The notes under the pieces are model-generated. The model saw only the letters and a list, made by a program, of their open reading frames with translations. It was not told the DNA's origin and did not search any database. The position numbers and the translations under genes are program-made. DNA of 64,000 bases from JAIQFF01 sp963822555 (lineage in GTDB: Bacteria; Acidobacteriota; Terriglobia; Terriglobales; Acidobacteriaceae), in NCBI GenBank assembly GCA_963822555.1, contig CAWGHY010000002.1:3224001-3288000 (forward strand), in the 5' to 3' direction. This document shows positions 45,853-54,758 of this stretch, one piece after another (position 1 is the stretch's first letter; each line of letters opens with the position of its first letter).

Positions 45853-48393
45853 TCAGTTCGACGCCGAGTTTGCGCCTATCCGCTTATACGTCACCAGCGC
45901 TGACTCCGGCGCACGCTTCAATTGAATCTCCAGACCCTGGTCCATCAATTCCTGCCCCGAAATCTCATGGCTGCCCGAGACATCGAGATTGGTGACGGTA
46001 TAGCGGGCTGCCGGATCGAGACCCTGCAGCTTGAATCGCGCCGTCTCGTAAGAGCTGCGCGAACGGCGGAAGACTTCCACAAAGCCTTCTCCCACTTCCG
46101 GTCGATCAAACTGCATCGCACCCCAGACATCATTCGCCAGACTGTAGGAAGTCAGCGGATAAAAGTCGCCGTAGTAATTGACCGACACCTTGCGCCACTG
46201 GCTTACTAGCTTTCGCATGGCATCGGTGTCGCTGTCTTTTCGACGCAGGTCCCACGAAGTAATGACGCCGGGCGTCATCTGGCTCCGGAAAACGTAGGGA
46301 TCGACGCCGCTTGTGCCAGTTCCAAAGTACGGAATCCACTGCGCCATTCCCAATGTCTGCATCTGCTGGCTGATGGGCTCCCCGGCCTCCAGCAGATAAT
46401 CGCTGCGAGTGAGCGGAACCGCGCGCTTAAGCGTATCGATGTCATTGCGCCGGCCGCCGCTGGCGCAGGAGTCGAGCAGCATGTTGGGGTGGCGGCGACG
46501 AAGTTCGTCCCAGTAGGCGAGATACCCCGTCACGTAGCGGATTTCCGAGATGCCCTGCCGGTCGGGCGCGTCATTCGCGCGCCAGTAGTTCAGCGGGTCC
46601 ATATTGAAATCCTGACGATAAAGATCGATCCCCTGAGAAGTAATGAGCTGGTCGACATGGTCGGTCATCCACTTCAGTGCGTCGGGGTTGCCGAAGTTGA
46701 ACAATCGCCATGCAGGGTCATAAAGCTGGTCGCCCGGATTCGGTGGCGCAGTGAGCAACCACTCGGGATGGTTCTCATACAGCCATGTGCCCTTGGTGAC
46801 TCGCTCCGGCTCGAACCAGACAATGATTTTTATTCCGTTAGCGTGCGCATGGTCGCTTACTTCCCTCAGCCCCTTGGGAAATCGCTTGGTGTCCACTTCC
46901 CAAGTCCCGACATTCACCCAACTGCCATTGTTCGGATACCAGCCTGCGTCCATCCAGAAATAGTCCGGGTGAAGTTTTTCCTCGACGTAGCGGTCGATGA
47001 ACATGTTTTCGTCGGCTGCGGTGGCCTCGGTCATCTCCACATACTCGCGCGAAGTGTTTCCCGCCAGTTGCGGTGGTGGCAGCTTGCCTCCGGGATGCGG
47101 CATGTTGTGGGCTTGCATCCAGCGCCGCCATATATTTTGCGAACGTCTCCATTCGCCTTTCCAGAATTGCATGACGATGCGCGGCGAACGAACTTCCTCG
47201 CCGGGCAAGAGCTTGAAGTGGGTGATTTCCTGTCCGATGGTTACTTGCAGGCCGTTCGCGGTATCGCGGGTAAGCTGACCTGCCCACTGGCCCGGCCAGC
47301 CGACAACGATAATCACACCCTCGCCCGGCCATGCCACATTCAAATAGGGGAAATCTCCATTCGATGGACGGCCGCCATGCGCCACCAAGCGCTTTTCGAA
47401 TTTTTTGGGCAAGGGAGTTTCATAGGGCTCGTAGTCATTCGGTGTGGCCGGAGCGCCCTTGTTGTGATGAAGCAGGAATTCGCCGTCGCCATTTCTCTCC
47501 AGGCGCGAATCGAGCATCTGAATATTTTCAAGAATCGGCGAATCTGCCGTGCCGGTATTCTTGAAGAACACGGTCCATTCGACCGTAGGGAAGTCGTGGT
47601 ATTCCACTCCGACAAAGCGTGCTTCCAGGCCGGTCTTGGGGTCCCGGTAGACCTGCGTGTACTCGGTGCGGTCAGCATCAAGTTCGCGCGAGCTTCGCTG
47701 CGAAGTCCAACTCTTCAACAATTCGGACGATTTCGTCCCGCCATACACAAACGAAAAAGGCGGCTCCGGGGTGTAGTCCGCGCGCAGCGGGCCCACCGGA
47801 AGATCGTTCAGTTCAAGTTCTTTTCCATCCGCCAGGATGACCTTCGCGTCCGCAAAGTCGGCTTGGTCCCAATCGATGGCAGCATTTGTACCTTCAAGGT
47901 GCAAGGTAAAATCGGTCGCGCCATTCAAGTCGACACTGATTGGAACGGCCGCCATTCCCTCACGCATGACCGTGGAGCGGTACATTTCTTTGCCGTTGAC
48001 ATCGACGGCTACGGTCACGTTTCCGCGCCCCAGGCTCGAGTAGTACGTGATGTCGTTGCTGTCGACTCCAATCGCGGCGCTGAAGCGCTTGCCCGGCGAG
48101 GGCAGATGCACCTTCACCGTCCCTACGGAAGGACAATGAATACCCCGCTCGAACGACTTGTCGCCAATCTTCAGTCCATGATTTTGTCGGGAATTTTTCT
48201 CCACCGATCCGTTCTTCAGCTGTGGCAAGAGATAGCCGAGGTCGGGAGCTGACTGTGGCTTTCCTTCAAACTTCGCCGAAGCCCACCGTCGGGCCTCCGC
48301 CTTTTCGGCGGGAGATGGTTCCGTGGAGGCTAAAGATACAGCGGAGACGATTAGCAGCAGGCAAAACAGTGACAGTCCACGCAGTCTTTTCAT
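45853..48393 (-). CDS. Exported NPCBM + GH27/GH36-type alpha-galactosidase (paralogue C)
   Basis: The start is chosen at ATG 48393 (MKRLRGLSLFCLLLIVSAVSLA); the longer frame is less signal-like. The 846-residue protein has an EARRWASAKFEGK segment and NPCBM domain. The TIM-barrel motifs are YFWMDAGW (about 479), YRQDFN (nucleophile Asp about 594), DSCASGGRRND and TRSDYLLEAGEP (acid/base). Loops after the acid/base (ISQQMQTLGMAQW) are longer than in the two other paralogues, suggesting a different aglycone. It follows the 2-hydroxyacid dehydrogenase gene in the operon controlled by operator 4. Confidence 0.88.
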   Translation of the reverse strand: MKRLRGLSLFCLLLIVSAVSLASTEPSPAEKAEARRWASAKFEGKPQSAPDLGYLLPQLKNGSVEKNSRQNHGLKIGDKSFERGIHCPSVGTVKVHLPSPGKRFSAAIGVDSNDITYYSSLGRGNVTVAVDVNGKEMYRSTVMREGMAAVPISVDLNGATDFTLHLEGTNAAIDWDQADFADAKVILADGKELELNDLPVGPLRADYTPEPPFSFVYGGTKSSELLKSWTSQRSSRELDADRTEYTQVYRDPKTGLEARFVGVEYHDFPTVEWTVFFKNTGTADSPILENIQMLDSRLERNGDGEFLLHHNKGAPATPNDYEPYETPLPKKFEKRLVAHGGRPSNGDFPYLNVAWPGEGVIIVVGWPGQWAGQLTRDTANGLQVTIGQEITHFKLLPGEEVRSPRIVMQFWKGEWRRSQNIWRRWMQAHNMPHPGGKLPPPQLAGNTSREYVEMTEATAADENMFIDRYVEEKLHPDYFWMDAGWYPNNGSWVNVGTWEVDTKRFPKGLREVSDHAHANGIKIIVWFEPERVTKGTWLYENHPEWLLTAPPNPGDQLYDPAWRLFNFGNPDALKWMTDHVDQLITSQGIDLYRQDFNMDPLNYWRANDAPDRQGISEIRYVTGYLAYWDELRRRHPNMLLDSCASGGRRNDIDTLKRAVPLTRSDYLLEAGEPISQQMQTLGMAQWIPYFGTGTSGVDPYVFRSQMTPGVITSWDLRRKDSDTDAMRKLVSQWRKVSVNYYGDFYPLTSYSLANDVWGAMQFDRPEVGEGFVEVFRRSRSSYETARFKLQGLDPAARYTVTNLDVSGSHEISGQELMDQGLEIQLKRAPESALVTYKRIGANSASN

Positions 48394-48497
48394 CCGTTTG
48401 AGTCCAGAGCGTTCAAGGTGAAATACCTTTCCCACCAACTCAGAACAATTGCAGGGCCGCTGGCCTGCGAGAAAACCTTATCCATCGTGAACAGGGG

Positions 48498-49454
48498 TTA
48501 GACCAGCGCACCTGCTGGCCGCTTGCCCAGCAAGATGTCGCGGGCAGCCTCAGCCGCCTGAATCTGAAGCTGCTCTACGGCTCGCGTCGAAACCGAGGCA
48601 GCATGACTGGTCAGAATCACGTTCGGCAAAGAACGCAACGAACTGTCGACCGCCAATGGCTCTTTTTCAAAAACGTCCAGGCCGGCGCCCACGATCTTTC
48701 CCGCTTTCAGCGCTGCGACCAGATCCTCCTCATTCACCAGCGGACCGCGCGCGGTATTGACCAGTATCGAGCCCGGTTTCATACGGGCAATGGTCTCGGC
48801 GTTGATCATGTGCCGGGTGTCCGGAAGCAGCGGGCAGTGCAGGGAGATGATGTCCGCCGTCCGGAGCAGAGTGTCGAGATCCACGCGTTCGACGCCATGC
48901 TTGGCAAACACTTCAGCCGGCGCCACCGGATCGGACGCAATCTGGCGAAAGCGGAACGGCTTGGCCTTCTCGCTGACTTTCCTCGCGATCGATCCGAAAC
49001 CAACCAGTCCAAACGTGAGATCGGCGAAGGCTGGAATGGGCAGGAACGGTCCGACTCCCCAGCCGCCGTGCTTGATCTGATAGTCATCGTGCGGAATTCG
49101 ACGGGCCAGGCTCAAGATCATTGAGATCGCGTGGTCGGACACTTCGTCCTGGCAGTAATTGGGGACATTCGAAACCATGCGGCCGAGTTCCTTCGCGGCC
49201 GGGACATCAATGTTGTCGACCCCTATACCGTAACGGACAACGCCGCGAACATTCGGCAGCGCCTCCAAGACTCGGCGCGTGATGGGAGCCCACTGCACCA
49301 GCAGAACATCGGCGCGGCCGCACTTCTGTATGACCTCGTGTTCGGCTTTGCAAATGGGTTTGACTTCCTCTAGGGTAAAACCTGCCGATTCGATAACCTT
49401 CCGCTGCAAGTCAATCGAAGGAAAAACGTGGTCCGTGATGAGAACGGTTGGCAA
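48498..49454 (-). CDS. D-isomer-specific 2-hydroxyacid dehydrogenase (2)
   Basis: This is a 318-residue NAD-binding enzyme of the phosphoglycerate/glyoxylate reductase type. It has the Rossmann start GLVGFGSIA (about 145-153), catalytic Arg in VNTARGPLVN (about 229), Glu in GLDVFEKEPL (about 258) and His in LTSHAASVSTRAVEQL (about 280). It likely reduces or oxidises a 2-oxo or 2-hydroxy acid from sugar breakdown (inference). It is the first gene of the minus-strand operon 49454-41439 and is directly preceded by operator 4. The downstream glycosidase gene is about 105 bp away. Confidence 0.9.
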   Translation of the reverse strand: MPTVLITDHVFPSIDLQRKVIESAGFTLEEVKPICKAEHEVIQKCGRADVLLVQWAPITRRVLEALPNVRGVVRYGIGVDNIDVPAAKELGRMVSNVPNYCQDEVSDHAISMILSLARRIPHDDYQIKHGGWGVGPFLPIPAFADLTFGLVGFGSIARKVSEKAKPFRFRQIASDPVAPAEVFAKHGVERVDLDTLLRTADIISLHCPLLPDTRHMINAETIARMKPGSILVNTARGPLVNEEDLVAALKAGKIVGAGLDVFEKEPLAVDSSLRSLPNVILTSHAASVSTRAVEQLQIQAAEAARDILLGKRPAGALV

Positions 49455-49604
49455 CTCTCTCTCCTATGTCTCAGTTTGTCCGTTCCAGTTACGAGGCCAC
49501 CGACGCAGCCTTGCTCTGGGATCTGGCGGTGATGATTTTGGTCAGGCGGATATGTTGTCCGCGGACTCGGGTGCGCTGCACGAACAACCTCCTGCACCCA
49601 AACC

Positions 49605-49682
49605 CTTACACACTGTTGAGCTCAGCATTGTCAAGTATGTTCGATAGGTTGAACATTGAAGCCACCGGTTCGTGGTATTGAA
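49605..49682 (-). promoter_or_regulatory. Operator 4 (tandem) and promoter for the dehydrogenase-glycosidase operon
   Basis: The proximal palindrome TTCGATAGGTTGAA (plus) lies at 49640-49653. On minus it is followed after 5 bp by perfect TTGACA (49634-49629), then 18 bp and TGTAAG as a -10 candidate (49610-49605). A second, weaker palindrome TTCGTGGTATTGAA lies at 49669-49682, 29 bp further upstream. The arrangement is nearly the same as operator 5. Confidence 0.78.
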
Positions 49683-49785
49683 CACTAAAAGTTAGGGATG
49701 TGGGCGCGTGCGCCCGCTCGTGCGGCGTTCGTGGCACTGCGGGGCAGCGCCGGACTGGTACGGAAGCGTTCGTCGCGCTGCAGTA

Positions 49786-49800
49786 CGAGCGGAGCGCTCG
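49786..49800 (-). terminator. Compact hairpin just after the beta-helix gene stop
   Basis: CGAGCG (49786-49791) pairs with CGCTCG (49795-49800) around a 3-nt loop, 4 bp beyond the end of the gene at 49804. No T-run follows, so termination is possible but not shown. Confidence 0.4.
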
Positions 49801-49803
49801 CAC

Positions 49804-52152
49804 CTATACTCGCTGGTAGGCGATCCACACGACCTTCGGAGATGTCGGCAGTGTTATCGTCAGTCCCTGCTCCATAAGTTGCCGACCGCTGATTGTCTTG
49901 TCATCCGCGAGCGACAGGCCGGCTTCGGACAATGGCACTGCTGTACCGTCCGACAACATGACCATGGTCTCCGGGCCTTGCCTGTCATGCATCCCCCATA
50001 CGGGTTTGCGAGCCAAAGCGCTGGCATAGCTCTTCAATTCATATTTTGACGAACCGTCCAGGCCGCGCAACTTCAGAATTTCAGAGGCACCGCTGCCGTC
50101 TTGACGGCAGATGATCTCGATGACCCCTTGGCTTCTGTTGGGAAGATCGAACTGATACGCGGCAACACTTTTATTAGCGGCAGAATCAAGCAGAGAGAAG
50201 TTCTTGCAGGGATTCGACTCCTTCCCCAGGATTGAACGCCGGTAAACTGGCTCCAGTCCGGCGTACGCTTCCATGGCCTCGATGAATTCCGTTGGCAGCG
50301 TCCCTTCCCTCTGGAAAAGATTGTCCAGCCAGGTATTGTCCTGCTCCGCTGTTTTGGAATTGAAGATGATTGGGCCAGCTGCAAAATTCCGGTAGAGCAC
50401 ATTGTTTTCGTAGTGACCGCCGGAGCTGTCTCCATCCAGATAAAGTCCGCCGCTCGGTGGATGCTCGCCCAGGTGTTGCTCCAGGCGTCCTATGGGATTT
50501 CCGTGAGTGTCGTGAATCAGATTGCTTCGAACGATACAGCCCCGATCCCACTGGGCAAAGGTGACGTACAATCCCGCCCCGTCGGTGGTCACTTTCATCG
50601 CATCGTGAATGTGATTGTGCTCGATCACATTGTTTCGAGCGAACGGCAGCTTCGGGTCCTGGCTGCCAGCAACGCACATGCCGATGTAGGCGGTGTCGTG
50701 GACCAGGTTGTGCGAGACGACGGTGTCCTGACATGAAAACAAGAGGATCCCTACTGCCCCGTAGTAGTCCGTGCCACAATGATGGACATAGTTATTGGCG
50801 ATTCTGTAGCCCTTGTACTCGTCTTTCTCAGGCGGAGGCGCCGCGTACAAGTACAGTCCTCCGACGTTGGCGTAGCCGGCAAAAATGCCTCCGCCCCCGA
50901 GATCGGAAATCTCGTTTCCTTCAACAACGTCGAACGAAGTGCCATTTCGAAGGCAGATACCCATGCCGCCGACATGGGAAATTCCTCCATCCGTAAAGCT
51001 GCAAGAGCGGGCGAACTCATACTCGACCGCCGCATCCATCGGGCGATGGCCTGGCTTGGCATCGGTCCCCGTTTGGAGGTTGCAGCAGAACAATGCCATG
51101 TATCCCCACGCCGGCAGAGGCCAGTCCACGTGTTCGACATGGATTCCTTTGAAGTGAACATTTAAAACAGGGCGCTCGGGCGTGCCGATCACCGCCAGCA
51201 TGGTTTTTTGCAGGACCGGCGCGATAACCTCGTCGCGAGTCAAATCCTCACCCTCTCTGGGCCAGTAGGACAGGACACCGGTATTTCGATCCAGATACCA
51301 TTCGCCCGGCTGATCCAACATCTCCAGCGCGTTCTCCAGATAGCATGCCTTCCCCGCGGCTGGGAGGCTGAGAGACCAGTCGTTGGTGAAAACTCTTGAG
51401 TTCCAGCGATGGGGCGGGGCAAGCGTGAGCGTCTGGTCCGTCGTGTCGATCGCGCCCAGACGTTTTCGCCCTTCTTCGTTGTTTCGGACGTAGACCAACT
51501 CAATGTCGGTAGGATTGCTGTACGCCTCGAGCGGGCCGGTCACAGTCACCGGAATGGGGACATCCAAGGGCGGGGGAGACTCTCTCGTCGCCGTGGAGGT
51601 TTTGATGACCCACCATGGCGTCTTATCATCGGCGTTGGGAGTTCTGGCTCTGACGGCACGTTTGCCGCCGACGAACATCTGCCGGAAATACCAGCCATCC
51701 GATTTGACCTCGGGGACTTCAGCTGTCCATATCGCGCTCGGGCCTTTCTTCCAGCCTGTGATCTTCCGGCCACCGCTTAAAATAACTTCCTCGCCCGGAC
51801 TGGCCGCGTAGGTGATGGAGAATTTGTCAGTGCCCGAATCTTCTGGCCCAAATGTTACGGTCTGGGTCTGCTCATAGACTCCGCCGCGAATCTGGACCAG
51901 GACGTTGCCTGTCAGTCCGGAGGCCACCTTCTTTCGAACCGCGTCACGCGCCCGGCCTAGGGTCGCAAAAGGTGCAGCCACCGTACCCGGATTGGAATCT
52001 TTTCCGTTCGGAGCGATACAGAAGTCAGCGGCGCCACGTGTGGGGCTTGGGTTTTCCCCGAAATACAACGCCAGCGCGCGCTTCGAGCCGGACCAGAAAC
52101 CCACGGCTCCGATGGCGAGTTTCTTGAGCAGGCTTCGTCGGGTCTCTGCCAT
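49804..52152 (-). CDS. Exported right-handed parallel beta-helix protein (pectate-lyase-like fold)
   Basis: The start at ATG 52152 (MAETRRSLLKKLAIGAVGFW, twin-arginine leader) has GGGGGAGG upstream. The longer frame would start inside the operator region and is rejected. The 782-residue product shows the DUF1565-like entry DFCIAPNGKDSNPGTVAAPFATLGRARDAV. A long run of short strand-turn repeats follows, for example NYVHHCGTDYYGAVGILLFS, HNLVHDTAYIGMCVAG and EHNHIHDAMKVTTDGAGLYV. Such beta-helices are found in polysaccharide lyases and in GH families such as GH110 and GH120. The class cannot be fixed by eye. Operator 5 lies just upstream, so it belongs to the same regulon as the glycosidases. 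Confidence 0.82.
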   Translation of the reverse strand: MAETRRSLLKKLAIGAVGFWSGSKRALALYFGENPSPTRGAADFCIAPNGKDSNPGTVAAPFATLGRARDAVRKKVASGLTGNVLVQIRGGVYEQTQTVTFGPEDSGTDKFSITYAASPGEEVILSGGRKITGWKKGPSAIWTAEVPEVKSDGWYFRQMFVGGKRAVRARTPNADDKTPWWVIKTSTATRESPPPLDVPIPVTVTGPLEAYSNPTDIELVYVRNNEEGRKRLGAIDTTDQTLTLAPPHRWNSRVFTNDWSLSLPAAGKACYLENALEMLDQPGEWYLDRNTGVLSYWPREGEDLTRDEVIAPVLQKTMLAVIGTPERPVLNVHFKGIHVEHVDWPLPAWGYMALFCCNLQTGTDAKPGHRPMDAAVEYEFARSCSFTDGGISHVGGMGICLRNGTSFDVVEGNEISDLGGGGIFAGYANVGGLYLYAAPPPEKDEYKGYRIANNYVHHCGTDYYGAVGILLFSCQDTVVSHNLVHDTAYIGMCVAGSQDPKLPFARNNVIEHNHIHDAMKVTTDGAGLYVTFAQWDRGCIVRSNLIHDTHGNPIGRLEQHLGEHPPSGGLYLDGDSSGGHYENNVLYRNFAAGPIIFNSKTAEQDNTWLDNLFQREGTLPTEFIEAMEAYAGLEPVYRRSILGKESNPCKNFSLLDSAANKSVAAYQFDLPNRSQGVIEIICRQDGSGASEILKLRGLDGSSKYELKSYASALARKPVWGMHDRQGPETMVMLSDGTAVPLSEAGLSLADDKTISGRQLMEQGLTITLPTSPKVVWIAYQRV

Positions 52153-52538
52153 CCGCAACCTCCCCCGTTTTGCGAAACTGCCGTTACCTGAATGGGCTGT
52201 CAAGTATGTTCGATAGGTTGAACGTTCATACCTGCTGTTCTTGGTATTGAACACTAAAAGCGTACAGCGGCTTCTAGTTGTTGAACGCGTGCAAGCGACG
52301 TGTTAAGTGTTCCAAAGTGCCGGTGCGCGCCGACGGGTGCGATGCGGGCCCGGGTGTGCGATTTCTGGAAGGGGCAATCCGCGACGAAAACCCACGCTGT
52401 TAGGCAAAGCTCTCCTTCACAGGTTTTTCACTCCGGAATCAGGTCCGGCCTGGGGCCATTCCCGGTCTTGGAAAAGTTCAAGCACTCCGTGTCTTGTCGC
52501 GATTGAATGAGATGGTCGCACACTGGAAAGGATGATCG
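52153..52538. other. 386-bp intergenic region with operator 5 and 5' end of the 52539 operon
   Basis: After the operator pair (to 52251) no gene is seen up to 52538. A Shine-Dalgarno AGGA stands 6 bp before the ATG at 52539. No TTCA-N6-TGAA site or convincing -35/-10 pair was found for the plus-strand operon. Confidence 0.55.
52198..52251 (-). promoter_or_regulatory. Operator 5 (tandem) and -35 box for the beta-helix gene
   Basis: TTCGATAGGTTGAA lies at 52209-52222. On minus a 5-bp gap leads to TTGACA (52203-52198). A second copy, TTCTTGGTATTGAA, lies at 52238-52251, again 29 bp away. The proximal 25 bp are identical to operator 4. No good -10 was seen, and the gene starts only about 46 bp downstream of the -35. 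Confidence 0.75.
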
Positions 52539-53486
52539 ATGAATGTCTTGATTACCGGGGGCACCGGCAATCTGGGGTCGCGGCTGGCGATTCCGCTGGT
52601 GCAGCGTGGCGATCGCGTGGTTGCGTTCGATATTCGTTCCGAACCTCATTTTGACAGCGCGGAATTCCGGCAGGTCCAGGTGGTCGTGGGAGACCTGGCA
52701 GATCGCCAACGAGTTCTGGGAGTTGTGCGTGAGCACAAGATCGAAACTATTTTTCATCTCGGTGCGGTCCTGTCTTCGTCAGCCGAAGAAAACCCGTATG
52801 ATGCCTGGCGCGCCAACATGGATGGAATGGTCAACGTGGTCGATGCCGCTCGCTTCGGTGACGCCCGGCGTGTGGTTTTCTCGAGCACCATCGCAACCTA
52901 TGGATCTCACCTTCCGAAACAGCTGACCGAAGATGCCCCGCAGTGGCCGGTGAGCTTGTACGGTGTCACGAAAGTCGCCGGCGAGCGGCTGGGAGTTTAC
53001 TACCAGCAACAATTCGGTCTCGACTTCCGGGCCATCCGGTTGCCCGCGGTGATTGCGGCTCGGGGATCGGGCGGCGGCGCCAGTGCATACGTCTCCGCCG
53101 CATTCGAGCAAAGCGTTTTCAAGGGCGGATACGAGTTTTATGTCAATCCGACCACTCGCGCACCCATGCTGTACATTGCCGATGCGGTTCGCGGTTTTCT
53201 CGATCTGCACGATGCGCCGGTAAAAAATTTGAGCCGGCGTGTCTACAACATTGCGGGCATCGCTCCTTCCGCCGAGGAACTCGCACAAGCCATCCGGGCC
53301 CATCTTCCCAAGGTTGACCTCACGTACCGCCCCGACCCGCTAAAGTGTGCGATCGTTGAAAGTTGGCCGCATCGCATCGACGACTCCGCGGCGCGCAAGG
53401 ATTGGGGATGGGAATCCACCTGGAATCTGGAACGAACCACTACAGAGGTCATCGAGGTGCTGCGGCATGAGCTTGCCAGTAAGTGA
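52539..53486 (+). CDS. NAD-dependent epimerase/dehydratase (extended SDR)
   Basis: The 315-residue protein has a Rossmann motif TGGTGNLGSRLA (about 7-18), IFHLGAVLSS, catalytic Ser/Thr near FSSTIATYG (about 107), and YGVTK (Tyr/Lys about 142-146). Its pattern resembles GalE-like and L-threonine-3-dehydrogenase-like extended SDRs, so it may epimerise, dehydrate or oxidise a sugar derivative. It is first in a plus operon with the double-cupin protein (20-bp overlap) and a RhaT-like carrier. No operator of the regulon is upstream. Confidence 0.85.
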   Translation: MNVLITGGTGNLGSRLAIPLVQRGDRVVAFDIRSEPHFDSAEFRQVQVVVGDLADRQRVLGVVREHKIETIFHLGAVLSSSAEENPYDAWRANMDGMVNVVDAARFGDARRVVFSSTIATYGSHLPKQLTEDAPQWPVSLYGVTKVAGERLGVYYQQQFGLDFRAIRLPAVIAARGSGGGASAYVSAAFEQSVFKGGYEFYVNPTTRAPMLYIADAVRGFLDLHDAPVKNLSRRVYNIAGIAPSAEELAQAIRAHLPKVDLTYRPDPLKCAIVESWPHRIDDSAARKDWGWESTWNLERTTTEVIEVLRHELASK

Positions 53487-54678
53487 GCTGTATGCCCAAC
53501 TCCTGGACAAAGCCCGCTGGAGCCACGCCAACGGGCGCAACGTTTTTCATATTCTTCCGGCCGATGTCGATGCTGCCCGGCTCTTCAGTTACGGATATCG
53601 TTCCCAGGCGATCGGCACTTTCCACGCCACCCGCGTGGCGGTTGAAACTGAGCAAGAGACCACCAGCGGCCCGTATGTGAAGACTTGCCTGCTGCAGGCC
53701 CGTATATTGCTGGACCAACTCGAAGCCAAAGCTGGCGAAGCTGTGCCTCACGACTTCCGGGCCCTGATCTCGACTCTGTACTACTACGATCTGTGGGTCA
53801 ACCAGGTAATTGAAGTTCTCGAGAAGGCTTCGGTGCGCGGCACCAATTCGAAGCTGGAAACGATTTGCCACCGCTTCGTGCAAAATCTCGCACCCGTAAC
53901 TTCAGGCAACGGCATTTATTTGGCACGCGACTTGGTTTTGCCCGAACAGGGCGCGTTCATCGTGCCCAATCTTGGAATCTCGATCGTCCCTGTCATCTAC
54001 GGCGACTACCATTCCTGGAATGCAGCCTTTCTCACCGCCGATCAGGTCGGAGTTTCGGTGCACCGTCATCACAAGGGCGCCGAGATTCACCTGGGATTTT
54101 CTCCCGTCAAAGGACGAACGATTCTTGGCAACAACTATGCGGAGGTCTCCGAGGGCTATGCCATGGCGATTCCTCCCATGACCGATCACGGTTTCTTCAA
54201 TACTTCAGGGCACGATCACACCGTTCCCTTCGTGTTCGGTTCCTTGACCATGACCGGTTGGGGTATTTTTTTCGACGTCGAACCCCGCTCCAACACCGGC
54301 ATTGAGCGGCGCGAGCATCCGCTCGAATCTCCCGCGATGAATTACTCTGTTTTTCTGGAGCGCGCCATCCAGCGCGCACGCACACAATCCACGGCCGGAC
54401 GCGAGATTCTCATACCTGCCCAGCGTGCCGGCTCCAGGGAAATCGGCGGGTTGGAACTCGCGGTCAGCCGTGCCGAGGGCAATATCGATCTTTCTTCAGC
54501 ACATTACCGCATCGTTTCAGTGCAGTCGGGCAAGGGTCGAGTGCGGATGGGCTCTGCTCAAAGCGAAGTGAACGAACACGATCACTTTGGCATTCCAGCC
54601 GGTCTGCCGTGTACTCTTACTCAGCTTGGAGATGATCCATTGATCTTTCTCGAAGCCATGATTCTTCCCATCGGTTGA
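53467..54678 (+). CDS. Double-cupin protein of unknown function
   Basis: The start at ATG 53467 overlaps the preceding SDR by 20 bp; the open frame from 53347 lies mostly inside that gene. The 403-residue protein has an alpha-rich N-terminus (about 1-150). Its first cupin contains VSVHRHHKGAEIHLGFSP (a His/His/Glu/His metal set, about 196-213) and MTDHGFFNTSGHDHTV. A second cupin near the C-terminus (SGKGRVRMGSAQSEVNEHDHFGIPAGLP) lacks most metal ligands. The family cannot be named. Between a sugar SDR and a sugar carrier, it may be a sugar isomerase or sensor (inference). Confidence 0.72.
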   Translation: MSLPVSELYAQLLDKARWSHANGRNVFHILPADVDAARLFSYGYRSQAIGTFHATRVAVETEQETTSGPYVKTCLLQARILLDQLEAKAGEAVPHDFRALISTLYYYDLWVNQVIEVLEKASVRGTNSKLETICHRFVQNLAPVTSGNGIYLARDLVLPEQGAFIVPNLGISIVPVIYGDYHSWNAAFLTADQVGVSVHRHHKGAEIHLGFSPVKGRTILGNNYAEVSEGYAMAIPPMTDHGFFNTSGHDHTVPFVFGSLTMTGWGIFFDVEPRSNTGIERREHPLESPAMNYSVFLERAIQRARTQSTAGREILIPAQRAGSREIGGLELAVSRAEGNIDLSSAHYRIVSVQSGKGRVRMGSAQSEVNEHDHFGIPAGLPCTLTQLGDDPLIFLEAMILPIG

Positions 54679-54758
54679 GTAGCGCATGGCACAAACCTGA
54701 CGACTTCCGCTCAGGACGCAGGAGTACATTCGCGGTCCATCAGAGAGGACAACAATTC

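Larger units (their letters stand above)
49455..49803. other. 349-bp intergenic region with operator 4 and two dyads
   Basis: No gene is supported. Besides the operator pair, it holds a perfect palindrome GGGCGC-GT-GCGCCC at 49702-49715 and a hairpin at 49786-49800. The stretch 49700-49800 is unusually CpG/GCG-rich compared with its surroundings. The short ORFs crossing it have no recognisable features. Confidence 0.6.

Noticed and set aside
46489..48252. Plus-strand open frame of about 587 codons
   Set aside because: It is antisense to the NPCBM-GH27/36 paralogue C, whose catalytic motifs are intact. There is no ribosome site or family features on the plus strand.
52255..52520. Possible small genes in the 52.3-52.5 kb gap (about 68 codons)
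   Set aside because: They have no ribosome-binding site, no conserved pattern and Arg/Cys-rich composition typical of noncoding frames.
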